Source: Sulfurivermis sp040755915 | GTDB taxonomy: Bacteria; Pseudomonadota; Gammaproteobacteria; Thiohalomonadales; Thiohalomonadaceae | Direction: 5' to 3' | Assembly: GCA_040755915.1 (NCBI GenBank) | Contig: JBFLWM010000041.1 | Coordinates: 1-64,000 of the forward strand | Length of the DNA: 64,000 nt | In this document: one piece after another, positions 6,789 through 16,882 of the stretch | How positions within the stretch are numbered: position 1 is the first letter of the stretch | Layout of the letters: each line of letters starts with the position of its first letter | The notes under the pieces: generated by a model | Database searches by the model: none | The model's input: only the letters and a program-made list of their open reading frames with translations | Told to the model about the DNA's origin: nothing | Position numbers and translations under genes: made by a program

Positions 6789-8528
6789 ATGAATAATCTT
6801 CGTCTGGCACTGCGCGCCCGTCTCGACCGCCTGAGCGAACGCCTCGCCGCCATGGAGGCGCTGCCGCAGCTGGCGGCGCTGGGGCTGCTGAGCGGCCTGC
6901 TGGCCGGCGCGGTGATCATTGCGTTCCGTTTCGTCATCCATCTGGGCCAGGCGGCCTGGCTGCCGGAGGGGCAGGCGGAGTCATTCGAAACGGTCGAGCC
7001 GTGGCTGCGTCTGGCGGTGGCGACGGCGGGCGGCCTCGTGGTCGGCCTGTTGTTGCAGGTGCTGCCGCCGGCGCAGCGCATGGTCGGTATGGTGCATGTG
7101 ATGGAGCGGCTGAGCTATCACCAGGGCCATCTGCCGCTGCGCAATCTGCTGACGCAGTTCGTCGGCGCGGCGATCTGTCTGGTGAGCGGCCATTCGGTGG
7201 GCCGCGAGGGACCGAGCATCCACCTCGGCGCCGCCGCCGGCAGCCAGGTGGGGCAGCGCCTCGGCCTGCCCAACAACAGCATCCGCACCCTGGTGGCCTG
7301 CGGCACGGCGGCGGCGATCGCCGCCTCGTTCAATACGCCCATCGCCGGGGTCATCTTCGCCATGGAGGTGGTGATGATGGAGTACACCATCGCGGGCTTT
7401 ACGCCGGTGATCCTGGCGGCGGTGAGCGGCGCGGTGCTGACCCGCGCGGTGTTCGGCGATGCCACCGCGTTCAGCGTGCCGGCGCTGGAGATGCATTCGT
7501 TGTGGGAGCTGCCCTGGCTGGTGGTGATCGGCCTGGTGCTGGGCACGCTGTCGGCGGCCTTCATCCGCCTGCTGCGCGAGAGTTCCGCCGCGTTGCCCAA
7601 GGTGCCGCTGTGGCTGCGCACCACCCTGGCCGGCGCCATCGTCGGGCTGCTGGCCATGGCGGTGCCGCAGATCATGGGTGTGGGCTACGACACCATGAAT
7701 GCAATGCTGCTGGGCGAGGTGGGGCTGGGCCTGCTGCTGGCCATCGCCGTGTTCAAGTTGCTGGCGACCACGCTGGGCCTCGGGCTGGGCCTGCCCGGCG
7801 GCCTCATCGGCCCGACCCTGGTGATCGGCGCCGCCGCCGGCGGGGCGCTCGGCGTGCTGGGCGGCCTGCTCAATCCGGGGCAGGCGTCCTCGCCGGGGTT
7901 CTATGCCATGGTGGGCATGGGGGCAATGATGAGCGCCACCTTGCAGGCGCCGCTGGCGGCGCTGATGGCGATGCTGGAGCTGACCGGCAATCCCAACATC
8001 ATCCTGCCCGGCATGCTGGCGGTGGTGATCGCCAATCTGGTGGCGCGCGAGGTGTTCCGGCAGGAGTCCATCTATCTCGCGCTGATGCGCGCCCGCGGCC
8101 TCGACTACCGCAACGACCCGGTGGCGCAGTCGCTGCGCCGCGTCGGCGTCGCGGCGGTGATGGAGCGCAGCTTCGCCGAGTGCGCGCCGCAGCTGGAGCG
8201 GGCGGCGGCGGAGCAGCTGCTGGCGGAAAATCCACGCTGGCTGCTGGTGCGCGACGAGGAGCGGCCGCTGACCCTGCTGCCCGCTGCCGATCTGGCACGC
8301 GCCCTGAGCGACAGTGCGGAGCCGAGCTTCGATCTGCTGGCGATCCCGGCGCGGCGCCGCGATCCGGCGCCGATCCATCTGCAGGCCACCCTGCAGGAGG
8401 CGCTGGAAACCCTGCAGTCCACCCGAGCCGAGGTGCTCTACGTGCAGCGCACCACGGCCCCCTTCATCCAGCGCATCTACGGCGTGCTGACGCGGGAGGC
8501 GGTGGAGGAAAACTACCGCTACCGCTGA
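6789..8528 (+). CDS. CLC-family chloride channel/antiporter with variant selectivity motif
   Basis: The 579-residue membrane protein has some 10-12 transmembrane helices (about residues 20-430) and a C-terminal cytosolic region of about 135 residues resembling a degenerate CBS pair. The CLC motif GREGPSIHLG near residue 138 retains the external gating glutamate, and GLPGGLIGPTLVIGA near 337-351 is the third selectivity segment (usual GxFxP, here GGLIGP). The first motif, normally GSGIP with the chloride-binding serine, is replaced by GMVHV near residue 100, so ion preference may differ from classic chloride. It is probably transcribed with the glycosyltransferase gene just upstream. Confidence 0.88.
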   Translation: MNNLRLALRARLDRLSERLAAMEALPQLAALGLLSGLLAGAVIIAFRFVIHLGQAAWLPEGQAESFETVEPWLRLAVATAGGLVVGLLLQVLPPAQRMVGMVHVMERLSYHQGHLPLRNLLTQFVGAAICLVSGHSVGREGPSIHLGAAAGSQVGQRLGLPNNSIRTLVACGTAAAIAASFNTPIAGVIFAMEVVMMEYTIAGFTPVILAAVSGAVLTRAVFGDATAFSVPALEMHSLWELPWLVVIGLVLGTLSAAFIRLLRESSAALPKVPLWLRTTLAGAIVGLLAMAVPQIMGVGYDTMNAMLLGEVGLGLLLAIAVFKLLATTLGLGLGLPGGLIGPTLVIGAAAGGALGVLGGLLNPGQASSPGFYAMVGMGAMMSATLQAPLAALMAMLELTGNPNIILPGMLAVVIANLVAREVFRQESIYLALMRARGLDYRNDPVAQSLRRVGVAAVMERSFAECAPQLERAAAEQLLAENPRWLLVRDEERPLTLLPAADLARALSDSAEPSFDLLAIPARRRDPAPIHLQATLQEALETLQSTRAEVLYVQRTTAPFIQRIYGVLTREAVEENYRYR

Positions 8529-8859
8529 CAGCGCTTTGACAGAGTGCTGAAAACACCCTCTCCCTCCGGGGCAAAACTGTTTTTCAGCAACCTGTTACCC
8601 CTCCGTCTTTGATCTGACGCAACGATGCCGATGCGCCATTCGGCTATTGTGCGAGCCCTGTTCCACGCGACGACATCATCTATATTTCATGCAGCAGCGA
8701 GCCCCCGCAGACACATGATGGGCAGGCTTATTCCGCTTCCGCCGGCAGGATAAGCATGCCGCCCCTAGGCAGCGCCGTCATAACGGCGTACAACTGTGCA
8801 ACGGCCGAAGTCGGGTGGTCGTGTGCGCTGGAGAGAGGAATTCGGTCAGGGAAAGACGC
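8529..8859 (+). other. Intergenic region with an imperfect hairpin
   Basis: This 331-bp stretch holds no convincing gene. GCTGAAAAC at 8546-8554 pairs with GTTTTTCAGC at 8579-8588, which could end CLC transcription. The rest presumably contains the promoter of the large receptor gene that follows, but no clear -35/-10 pair or known operator was identified. Confidence 0.5.
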
Positions 8860-11800
8860 ATGTCGGTATTTCACGGTATTTCGCCCATGCCACGTTCTGT
8901 CGTGTTCACCCTGCTGTTCGGTGCGCTGCTGTCTGCGGCACTGTTTGCGGGCGTGCGCCGGTATGAAATGCAGGAGGCGACGTTCAATTTCGAGCGCCAT
9001 GCCGCCAGCCTGCTGGAAAGCATGCAGCGCCAGGTGGACCTGGCGGTGGAGATGGTGGACAGTTTCGGCGCGTTGTATGACGCATCGCAGAGCGTTGAAC
9101 GTGCGGAGTTTGCGCGTTTCGCCGCCGCGCGCCTGGAACACCGCAGTGAGGTGCAGGCGCTGATCTGGGTGCCGCGGGTGACTGCCGCGGAGCGGGCGGC
9201 CCATGAGGCCGGTGTGCGGGCCGAGGGATTCTCCGACTATGTCATCCGCGAGCTTGTCGCCAACGGCGGCCTGCAGCCGGCGGACGAGAGTGAAGTCCAT
9301 TTCCCCGTGCAATTCGCCGCACCGCCGGAGGGAAATCGCGGCGCCCTCGGCATCGATCTCGCCTCGCACCCGTTGCGGCGCCTGGCGATGGAGGCGGCAC
9401 GCGACAGCGGCACCCTGGTGGCCACGCCGATGCTGGCGCTGTTGCAGCCCGCCTACGAACGGCAGGGTTTTCTGATCTTCCGGCCGGTGTATCAGTCCGT
9501 GCCGGAACCCGAGGACGTGGTGGCACGGCGCCTGGCCCTGCGCGGCTATGTGGCGGGCGTGTTCCGCATGGCCGAACTGATGGCGGCGGTGCAGCGTGCG
9601 GCCGGAACCGAATATCTGGCCTTCGAGCTGTTCGACGCGCGCAATGGCCGGCCGCTGTTCCAGTCGCTGCAGTCTGCCGAAGTGAGTGACTCCCTGCGTT
9701 GGCAGGGCGAACTGACGCTGCCGGGGCGCAGCTGGCGCGTGGTGTTCAATCCCGGGGAGGGCCACGGCATCGATCGCCCCATACTGGCGTGGTGGGCCCT
9801 GGGGCTCGGCGGTTTGTTTACCCTGCTGCTGAGCTATCACCTGTACAGCCAGGCGCTGCGGGCGCGGCGCCTGGAGGAGGCCAATCACGCCATCGAGCTC
9901 AGCCGCGAGCTGATCGAGCATGCCCATCACGAATGGATGGATGCCTTCGATGCCGTGTCCGATCCCATCTTCCTGCATGACGAGGCCGGGCGTGTGATGC
10001 GCGCCAATCGCGCCTACGCCGACTGCGCCGGTGTTGATTTTGCCGATATCATCGGCCGCTATTATTGGGACGTCTTTCCTCTTGGTTCCGGTCCGGCCCA
10101 GGCCTGCGTGCTGGCGCGCCAGGAAGTGCGCCAGATGGAGGAAGAGGTGGCGGCGAGCAACGGCCATGTCTATGCCTCGCGTTTCTTCGCCATCCGCAAC
10201 GACGCCGGCGATTATCGCTACTCCATCCACATCCTGCGCGACGTGACCGAGCAGCGTGCCATGGAGCAGCGCGTGGAGGAGGAGCGCGGGCGTGCCCAGC
10301 GTTATCTCGATGTGGCGGCTGTCATGCTGCTGGCCCTGGACACACAGGGGCACATCACGCTCATCAATCGCAAGGGTTGCGAGATCCTGGGTTACGACGA
10401 GCAGGAGTTGCTGGGCCAGAGCTGGCTGGAGAAATTCGTGCCGCAGCCGGGCAATGTCCAGGTGCGCGCCATGTTCGTGGACTCCCTTGCCGGCAAGTCG
10501 CATCCCTATGCCGAGAACTGGATCGTGCGGCGCAGCGGCGAGCAGCGGCTCATCGCCTGGCACAACACCGTGCTGCGCGATGCCGACGGCAAGGTCACCG
10601 GCACACTGTCGTCCGGCATGGACATCACCGAGCGCCACCGCCTGGAGGAGGCGCTGCGTGAGTCACAGTCACGCCTGCAAACAGTCTTCGATACGGCGCG
10701 CGACGGCATCCTCGTCGCTGAATTGGCCACCCGGCGTTTTGTGCTCGCCAACAAGGCGATGGCCAATATGCTCGGCTACAGCGAGGCCGAGCTGTACTGG
10801 CTCAATGTCGACGACATTCACCCCGCAGAACAGCTGCCGCAGATTCAGGACACATTTGCCCGTCAGGCGCGTGGCGAGATGACGGTTGCCCGTGATGTGC
10901 CGTTGCTGCGCCATGACGGCAGTATCGTATATGCCGACGTGAGTGCTGCTCCGGTGGAACTGGATGGTCGCCAGTGTCTGCTCGGGCTGTTTCACGATAC
11001 CAGCGAGCGCCTCGCCATCGAGGCCAGGCTGGCGGCCAGCGAGGAACAGTTGGCGCTGGCCCTGCAGGGCAGCAGTGACGGCCTGTGGGACTGGAATGTG
11101 GCGACGGGCAAGGTGTATTACTCGTCGCGCTGGAAGTCCATGCTGGGATGCCGCGACGATGAGATTGGCGACGGTATCGACGAGTGGCGCCGCCGCGTCC
11201 ATTCGGATGACCTGCCCGCCGCAGAGGCGGCGGTCAAGGCCATACTGGAAGGTGACGACGACAAGCTGCAATTCGAGGTGCGCATGCGCCATCAGGACGG
11301 CCACTGGGTGTGGATCCAGAGCAGAGGCCATGTGGTGCGTGATGCCTCCGGCAAGGCCCAGCGCCTGGTCGGCACCCACGAAGATGTGACGGGACGGCGT
11401 GTCGCCGAGGAACGCGTGCAGGAACTGGCCTATCAGTTGCAGGAGCGGCTCAAGGAAAGCCGCTGCCTGTACCGTGTGGCGCAGCTGGCGGAGGAAACCG
11501 AAACGCCGTTGCCCGAATTGTTGCAGCGTGCCGTGGACTACCTGCCCGAGGCCTGGCAGTACCCCGAGCTGACGACGGCGCGCATCCGCTATCAGGGGCG
11601 GGAGTATCTGTCGTCCGGCTTTGCCACCGGACCGGCCGCGCTGGCGGCCCTGATCATGGTCGGCCCGCTGGAGGTGGGGAGTGTCGAGGTGTTCTATACA
11701 CAGGAACTGCCCGCGCTGGATGAAGGGCCGTTCTTCAAGGAAGAGCGCGAGCTGATCGAGGCGATTGCCGATCAGCTGGGCCAGATCATCGGCCTGCGTA

Positions 11801-12927
11801 TCCACCAGCAGACCCTGACCCGCCTCAACCGTGTGCTGCGTACCCTCAACCTGAGCAACCGGGCCCTGGTGTACACCTCCGGCGAGCAGGAATTCGAGCA
11901 CGAGATCTGCGCGGTGCTGGTACGGGAGGCCGGCTATCGCTCCGCCTGGATCGGGTCGCGCGATGTCGATGGCGTGCTCCATACCCTGGCCTGGGATGGT
12001 GAACAGAACATGGTGGCCGACAACCTGGCATGCACGGCGCATAATGCGGTCAGCCAGCTGATCTGCAATGCGCTGGATCGCGGCGAGCTGCAGCGCGACA
12101 CGCTGCGTGTCGGTGAGCATTGTCCGGTATGCCAGATCAGTGGCGACGACAGCAGCGTGATCGCCCTGCCGATGATCAGTGGTGAAGAATCCCTCGGTGT
12201 CCTGTTCGTCTGTTCCGGCCAGACCGAGCCGTGGGCGCCGGCGGAGGTGGAGCTGTTGCAGGAACTGACCGACGACCTCGCCTACGGCATCCGCATGCGC
12301 CGTACCACCGGCGAGCGTGATCGCGCCCAGGCCGAACTGGCGCGCATCCTGATCAAGACGGTGAGCGTGATCGCGCTGACGGTGGAGAAGCGCGATCCCT
12401 ATACCGCCGGTCACATGCAGCGTGTGGCCGAGCTGGCCATGGCCATCGGTCGCGGCATGAACCTGGACGAGGGCACCATCACCGGCCTGCAGATGGGGGG
12501 GCTGATCCATGACATCGGCAAGATCTACATCCCGGCCGAGATCCTCAATCGCCCCGGCCGCCTGGCGCCGGTGGAGTTCGACCTGATCAAGACACATCCC
12601 CAGGTGGGCTACGACATCGTCAAGGACATCGTCTTCCCCTGGCCGGTGGCGGAGATGATCCTGCAGCATCATGAGCGTATCGATGGCTCCGGCTATCCCA
12701 ACGGGCTGCGCGGCAATGCCATCGGCATCGAGGCGCGCATCCTCGCCGTGGCCGACGTGGTCGAGGCGATGGCCTCGCATCGCCCCTATCGTGCCTCATT
12801 GCCCCTGCAGGCGGCACTGGACGAGATCGAGCAGCATCAGGGCAGCCGCTACGATCCGGCCGTGGTGCAGGTATGTCTGCGCCTGTTCCGCGAGCAGGGT
12901 TTTACCTGGCGCGGAGAGGAAGCGTAG
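8860..12927 (+). CDS. Giant CHASE-PAS-GAF-HD-GYP receptor (c-di-GMP phosphodiesterase)
   Basis: The 1355-residue protein has a transmembrane helix near 10-30, a periplasmic CHASE-type sensor (about 30-300), a second helix (305-328), four PAS domains (about 357-463, 477-593, 598-717, 722-843), two GAF domains (about 869-977 and 997-1147) and a C-terminal HD-GYP domain (1163-1352). The catalytic motifs HDIGK and HHERIDGSGYP are intact, so hydrolysis of c-di-GMP is expected. The second GAF domain contains HCPVC, a possible metal or redox site. The ATG at 8860 is chosen because it directly precedes the first helix; the ribosome site is weak. The stop TAG is the terminal GTAG of a REP repeat. It shares its C-terminal module with the proteins at 28320-32642 and 39498-41891. 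Confidence 0.93.
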   Translation: MSVFHGISPMPRSVVFTLLFGALLSAALFAGVRRYEMQEATFNFERHAASLLESMQRQVDLAVEMVDSFGALYDASQSVERAEFARFAAARLEHRSEVQALIWVPRVTAAERAAHEAGVRAEGFSDYVIRELVANGGLQPADESEVHFPVQFAAPPEGNRGALGIDLASHPLRRLAMEAARDSGTLVATPMLALLQPAYERQGFLIFRPVYQSVPEPEDVVARRLALRGYVAGVFRMAELMAAVQRAAGTEYLAFELFDARNGRPLFQSLQSAEVSDSLRWQGELTLPGRSWRVVFNPGEGHGIDRPILAWWALGLGGLFTLLLSYHLYSQALRARRLEEANHAIELSRELIEHAHHEWMDAFDAVSDPIFLHDEAGRVMRANRAYADCAGVDFADIIGRYYWDVFPLGSGPAQACVLARQEVRQMEEEVAASNGHVYASRFFAIRNDAGDYRYSIHILRDVTEQRAMEQRVEEERGRAQRYLDVAAVMLLALDTQGHITLINRKGCEILGYDEQELLGQSWLEKFVPQPGNVQVRAMFVDSLAGKSHPYAENWIVRRSGEQRLIAWHNTVLRDADGKVTGTLSSGMDITERHRLEEALRESQSRLQTVFDTARDGILVAELATRRFVLANKAMANMLGYSEAELYWLNVDDIHPAEQLPQIQDTFARQARGEMTVARDVPLLRHDGSIVYADVSAAPVELDGRQCLLGLFHDTSERLAIEARLAASEEQLALALQGSSDGLWDWNVATGKVYYSSRWKSMLGCRDDEIGDGIDEWRRRVHSDDLPAAEAAVKAILEGDDDKLQFEVRMRHQDGHWVWIQSRGHVVRDASGKAQRLVGTHEDVTGRRVAEERVQELAYQLQERLKESRCLYRVAQLAEETETPLPELLQRAVDYLPEAWQYPELTTARIRYQGREYLSSGFATGPAALAALIMVGPLEVGSVEVFYTQELPALDEGPFFKEERELIEAIADQLGQIIGLRIHQQTLTRLNRVLRTLNLSNRALVYTSGEQEFEHEICAVLVREAGYRSAWIGSRDVDGVLHTLAWDGEQNMVADNLACTAHNAVSQLICNALDRGELQRDTLRVGEHCPVCQISGDDSSVIALPMISGEESLGVLFVCSGQTEPWAPAEVELLQELTDDLAYGIRMRRTTGERDRAQAELARILIKTVSVIALTVEKRDPYTAGHMQRVAELAMAIGRGMNLDEGTITGLQMGGLIHDIGKIYIPAEILNRPGRLAPVEFDLIKTHPQVGYDIVKDIVFPWPVAEMILQHHERIDGSGYPNGLRGNAIGIEARILAVADVVEAMASHRPYRASLPLQAALDEIEQHQGSRYDPAVVQVCLRLFREQGFTWRGEEA

Positions 12928-12991
12928 GAGCGAATCGCATTCGCGATTTCCTTCATCATTGCGCACGGTCGCGAATACGATTCGCTCCTAC
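12924..12991. repeat. GTAG-type REP pair (GTAGGAGCG subtype)
   Basis: The element opens with GTAGGAGCGAATCGCATTCG and closes with the inverted TACGATTCGCTCCTAC, giving a long imperfect hairpin of two inverted REP units. Its first GTAG overlaps and supplies the UAG stop of the preceding HD-GYP gene. It fills the gap between that gene and the convergent glycosyltransferase gene, so it may also act as a bidirectional terminator. Confidence 0.85.
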
Positions 12992-13049
12992 GGGTTGGCA
13001 TGGTCACATCAGCTGTGGGAATAGTCGCTGCCCGAAATCCAGGCCCTGC

Positions 13050-14069
13050 TCACCCCACCATCAGATAATCCCGCCCCCGCTCATATCCAAGCGCCTGCAA
13101 CTGTGCGGCAATGATGTCGCGCGCGCCGTGGTTGGTGACGTAGCTGAGCACGAACGGCTTGGCCTTCTGTGCCAGCCACTGCGGCGGATGCACCGGCACG
13201 CCGTGCACCGCGTTGCCGATCTTGCGTGGGTCGATATCGATCCAGGCGACCGGCTGGAAGCCATGATCCAGCAGCAGCTGCGCCCGCTGCCGCGTGCGCC
13301 GGCCGGCACCGCAGATCGCCAGCGGCCGGCCGGAATGCAGGCGCGGGTCGCGGGCGAGGAATTCGGTGCGCAGGCGGGCGAAGGCCTCGCGGCTGTAGCG
13401 CGGATCGGTGCGGGTGAGGCGGCCGCCGCTTTCGCGCCAGTGCAGCAGTATCGCGGGCACTTTCGCCATGGCATGGCCGGCCTGATGCAGGCGCAGCAGC
13501 AGGTCATAGTCCTCCGGAAAGGGGCCGTCGCGGTAACCGCCCAGGGCCAGGACGGCGTCGCGGCGAAACATCAGCGAGGGGTGGGCGATGGGCAGCTCGA
13601 CGTAGATCTCGTCGGCGATGTCCTGCGCCGACAGGCAGGCGTTCTGCCAGCGGATGTATTCGTGGAAGCCGCCCTGGATCTGTTCTTCCGGGAACAGCCG
13701 CACCTGGCTGCCGACGGCCGCCAGGTGCGGCTGTGCACACAGCAGTTCGTATTGCCGCTCCAGCCGCTCCGGCGCCATCACATCATCGGCATCCATGCGC
13801 GCCACGATAGTGCTACGTGCCGCCGCCAGCGCGCTGTTCATGGCGCCGACCACGCCCTGACGGCCGGGTTGCAACAGGCGGATGCGTGCATCTTCCTGCG
13901 CATGACGGCGCACGATCTCCGCCGACGCATCGCTGCTGCCGTCGTCGACGGCGATCAGCTCGAACTGCGTGAGGGTCTGGGCGCGGATCGAGCGCAGGGT
14001 TTCGTCCAGCGTGGATGCGGCGTTGTAGAAGGGCAGCAGGACGGAAATCAGGGGCGGGGCGGCGGACAT
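13050..14069 (-). CDS. Family 2 glycosyltransferase
   Basis: The 339-residue product starts MSAAPPLISVLLPFYN, the classic first strand of GT-A family 2 enzymes. It has AVDDGSSD near residue 40, and ARMDADDV near 90, which carries the metal-binding D-x-D. A PFPEDYDLLLRLH segment near 185-197 includes the likely catalytic-base region (ED). The C-terminal third (about 240-339) contains a Rossmann-like ICGAGRRTR segment, suggesting an added nucleotide- or sugar-binding module. The product is cytosolic and presumably acts in cell-surface polysaccharide synthesis. It stands alone, convergent with the HD-GYP gene. Longer in-frame readings upstream have no support. Confidence 0.85.
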   Translation of the reverse strand: MSAAPPLISVLLPFYNAASTLDETLRSIRAQTLTQFELIAVDDGSSDASAEIVRRHAQEDARIRLLQPGRQGVVGAMNSALAAARSTIVARMDADDVMAPERLERQYELLCAQPHLAAVGSQVRLFPEEQIQGGFHEYIRWQNACLSAQDIADEIYVELPIAHPSLMFRRDAVLALGGYRDGPFPEDYDLLLRLHQAGHAMAKVPAILLHWRESGGRLTRTDPRYSREAFARLRTEFLARDPRLHSGRPLAICGAGRRTRQRAQLLLDHGFQPVAWIDIDPRKIGNAVHGVPVHPPQWLAQKAKPFVLSYVTNHGARDIIAAQLQALGYERGRDYLMVG

Positions 14070-14126
14070 GGTGGTACATGATAACCCGGCGCTACCGGAT
14101 GGTGGATGGTGCGTGGTGTGGCTCCC

Positions 14127-14197
14127 GCAGGAGCGGATCGTATCCGCGATAAGGTATCGAGCGGTGCTGCCCCTTCGCGAGTGCGATTCGCTCCTAC
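14127..14197. repeat. GTAG-type REP pair (GTAGGAGCG subtype)
   Basis: The element starts with the variant end GCAGGAGCGGATCGTATCCG at 14127 and ends with GTGCGATTCGCTCCTAC at 14197. On the minus strand its terminal GTAG supplies the UAG stop codon of nasA (14194-14196). It lies between nasA and the upstream end of the family 2 glycosyltransferase gene and could serve as the end of the nitrate-assimilation transcript. Confidence 0.85.
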
Positions 14198-16839
14198 GCA
14201 GGGTGTTGCAGCAGGCCGCGGATCTCGGCGACGCAGGAGCCGCAGCCGGTGCCGGCGCGCGTGATTTCGCCGATGGCCTCGACGGATTGGGCACCGGCAT
14301 CGATGGCGGCGCGGATGGTGCCGGCGCGCACGCCGTGGCAGGCACAGACCACCGCTCCGCCCGTGGCCATGCCCTGCGGGGCGCGGCCGGTGAGCAGGTT
14401 GTGGCGCTGCTGCGCGTCCAGCGCGTCGGCGGCGAACAGCGATTCCAGCCAGGCGCTGTCGGGCAGTTCCACGGTCGGGGTGATGAACAGGCAGCTGTCG
14501 AGGCGGCCCTGCGCCAGGCGCGCGGCGCGATAGCGGCCACCGGCCTGATCCTGGTATTCGATCCAGGCAGGGTCACCCTCCGGCACGCAGAGGAGCTGGC
14601 GGGCGAACACCGCCCATTCCTGCGGTGTGCCTGTTCCGGCCAGACGATAGCGCCAGGCGCCGGCGATGCGGCTGGTGCTCCAGTAGGCGCTGTGCGGTTG
14701 CAGGCGCCGCCGCGACAGCAGCAGGCCGTGCCAGACTGCCGGCAGGGGAGCGATGGCGGCGATGGCGTGCTTGGATTCCGGCTGTCCCGAGTGGGGGTCG
14801 GTATGGGCGGCAATCAGTGCGTTGATGCGACCCTGCGCGGTGTAGCGATCATTCCAGTGCATGGGGGCGAACAGCTCGCCCGGCCGCTGCCCCTCGCTGA
14901 TGGCGGCGCGCATGACGACGCGGCCGTGGGCGTTGGTGAGCTGCACCAGGGCGCCGTCGCCGATGCCGTGGTGCCGCGCATCCTGCGGGTGCAGCAGGAC
15001 GCAGGGTTCGGGGTCGTGCGTGGAAAGGCGCGCTGATTTGCCGGTGCGGGTCATGGTGTGCCACTGGTCGCGCAGGCGGCCGGTGTTGAGGCGCAGCGGT
15101 GACTGCGCATCGGGTGCGGCGCGCGGTGGTTGCGGGGTGACGGCGATGAAGCGGGCGCGGCCGTCGGCGGTGTGGAAGCGGCCGTCGCCGTACAGGCGTG
15201 GCGTGCCGTGCGGCGCCTGCGCGGTCACCGGCCACTGCAGCGGTGCCAGGGCTTCGTAGCCGGCATCGTCGAGGTTGCCGAGGGCGCCGATGTCGAAGGC
15301 GCGCTCGCCCGCATTATCGTAACCGGACAGCGCCGCATGCTCGCGGAAGATGGCCGCCGCACTGTTCCAGGCGAAGGCATCGGTGTAGCCAAGGCGCTGT
15401 GCCACCTGCGCCACGATCCACCAGTCGGGCCGCGCCGCGCCGGGGGCGGGCAGGAAGGCGCGCTGGCGCGAGATGCGCCGTTCGGAGTTGGTAACGGTGC
15501 CGTCCTTCTCGCCCCAGGCCAGCGCCGGCAGGCGGATATGCGCCAGGCGCACGGTGTCCGTGTCGGCCATGCAGTCGGAGACGATCACCAGCGGACAGCG
15601 CTCCAGCGCGGCACGCACGCGATCCGCCTCGGGCAGGCTCACCACCGGATTGGTGCCCATGATCCAGATGGCCCTGACCGTGCCCTGCTCCACGGCGCGG
15701 AACAGATCCACGGCCTTGAGTCCGGCGCGTTCGGCGATGCGCGGCGACTGCCAGAAGCGCTGCACGCGTTCGCGCGCCTGCGCATCCTCGATGTTCATGT
15801 GCGCGGCAAGCTGGTTGGCCAGGCCGCCCACCTCGCGCCCGCCCATGGCGTTGGGCTGGCCGGTGAAGGAAAACGGTCCCATGCCGGGCCGGCCGATGCG
15901 GCCGGTGAGCAGGTGGCAGTTGATGATGGCGTTGACCTTGTCGGTGCCGCTGCTCGATTGATTGATGCCCTGCGAGTAGACGGTGACGACGCGTTCGGTG
16001 CGCGCAAACAGACGGAAGAATTCGCGCACCACGGCGGGGTCGAGCGCGCACTGCGTGGCCACCGCCTCGACATCCGGGCTGCTTTGCTGCGCGGCGTGCA
16101 GCGCGTCCGCCAGGCCGTGGGTGTGGTGGGCGGTGAACAGGGTGTTCTCTTCGCCCTGCGCGTGCAGGTAGGCGAGCAGGCCGTTGAACAGCGCCGCATC
16201 CGAGCCCGGCGCCAGCGCCAGGTGCAGGTCGGCACCATCGACGCTGGCGGTGCGACGCGGATCGATCACCACCAGTTGCAGGTCCGGGTTGTCGCGCCGC
16301 GCCCTGGCGATGCGCTGGTACAGCACCGGATGGCACCACGCCGCGTTGGAGCCGACCAGCACGATGAGCTTGGCGCGCTCCAGGTCTTCATAGCTGCACG
16401 GCACGCTGTCGCTGCCGAAGGCGCGTTTGTGGCCGGCGACACTGGATGCCATGCACAGGCGTGAATTGGTGTCGATGTTGGCGCTGCCGAGGTAGCCCTT
16501 CATCAGTTTGTTGGCGACGTAATAGTCCTCGCTGAGCAGCTGTCCGGAGACATAGAACGCCACCGCGTCGGGACCGTGCTGCGCGATGGTGTCGCGCAGG
16601 CCGCCGGCGACGGCCTCGAGCGCGCGGTCCCAGTCTGTTGTCACGCCGTTGACCTGCGGCCGCAGCAGGCGGCCGTCGAGATCGATGGTTTCATTCAGCG
16701 CGGCGCCCTTGGAGCAGAGCCGGCCGTAATTGGCCGGATGTTCCGGGTCGCCCGTGATGACGAAGCTGCCGTCGGGCGTGGTGGCGGCGACGAGGCCGCA
16801 GCCGGTACCGCAGTAGGGACAGGTAGTGTGTATGGCCAT
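14194..16839 (-). CDS. nasA: Assimilatory nitrate reductase catalytic subunit
   Basis: NasA reduces nitrate to nitrite in the cytoplasm using a bis-MGD molybdenum cofactor. The 881-residue product begins MAIHTTCPYCGTGCG, the N-terminal [4Fe-4S] motif. It continues with molybdopterin-oxidoreductase domains, with the probable Mo-ligand Cys in NSRLCMASS near 135-145, and a C-terminal molybdopterin-dinucleotide-binding domain. A BFD-like [2Fe-2S] domain (CACHGVRAG and GTGCGSC near 825-875) closes the chain, as in gammaproteobacterial NasA. There is no Tat signal, as expected for the assimilatory enzyme. It is the last gene of the cluster, 43 bp after nirD. The UAG stop lies in the terminal GTAG of a REP element. 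Confidence 0.95.
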   Translation of the reverse strand: MAIHTTCPYCGTGCGLVAATTPDGSFVITGDPEHPANYGRLCSKGAALNETIDLDGRLLRPQVNGVTTDWDRALEAVAGGLRDTIAQHGPDAVAFYVSGQLLSEDYYVANKLMKGYLGSANIDTNSRLCMASSVAGHKRAFGSDSVPCSYEDLERAKLIVLVGSNAAWCHPVLYQRIARARRDNPDLQLVVIDPRRTASVDGADLHLALAPGSDAALFNGLLAYLHAQGEENTLFTAHHTHGLADALHAAQQSSPDVEAVATQCALDPAVVREFFRLFARTERVVTVYSQGINQSSSGTDKVNAIINCHLLTGRIGRPGMGPFSFTGQPNAMGGREVGGLANQLAAHMNIEDAQARERVQRFWQSPRIAERAGLKAVDLFRAVEQGTVRAIWIMGTNPVVSLPEADRVRAALERCPLVIVSDCMADTDTVRLAHIRLPALAWGEKDGTVTNSERRISRQRAFLPAPGAARPDWWIVAQVAQRLGYTDAFAWNSAAAIFREHAALSGYDNAGERAFDIGALGNLDDAGYEALAPLQWPVTAQAPHGTPRLYGDGRFHTADGRARFIAVTPQPPRAAPDAQSPLRLNTGRLRDQWHTMTRTGKSARLSTHDPEPCVLLHPQDARHHGIGDGALVQLTNAHGRVVMRAAISEGQRPGELFAPMHWNDRYTAQGRINALIAAHTDPHSGQPESKHAIAAIAPLPAVWHGLLLSRRRLQPHSAYWSTSRIAGAWRYRLAGTGTPQEWAVFARQLLCVPEGDPAWIEYQDQAGGRYRAARLAQGRLDSCLFITPTVELPDSAWLESLFAADALDAQQRHNLLTGRAPQGMATGGAVVCACHGVRAGTIRAAIDAGAQSVEAIGEITRAGTGCGSCVAEIRGLLQHPA

Positions 16840-16882
16840 TGCCACAGACCTTGTTGTTCGTCGCGTGTGATCGGCCCGCCGC

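Noticed and set aside
8728..10638. Long minus-strand frame of 636 codons opposite the CHASE-PAS receptor
   Set aside because: It is antisense to a well-supported multidomain gene; the translated sequence is His/Gln/Arg-rich and has no domain pattern.
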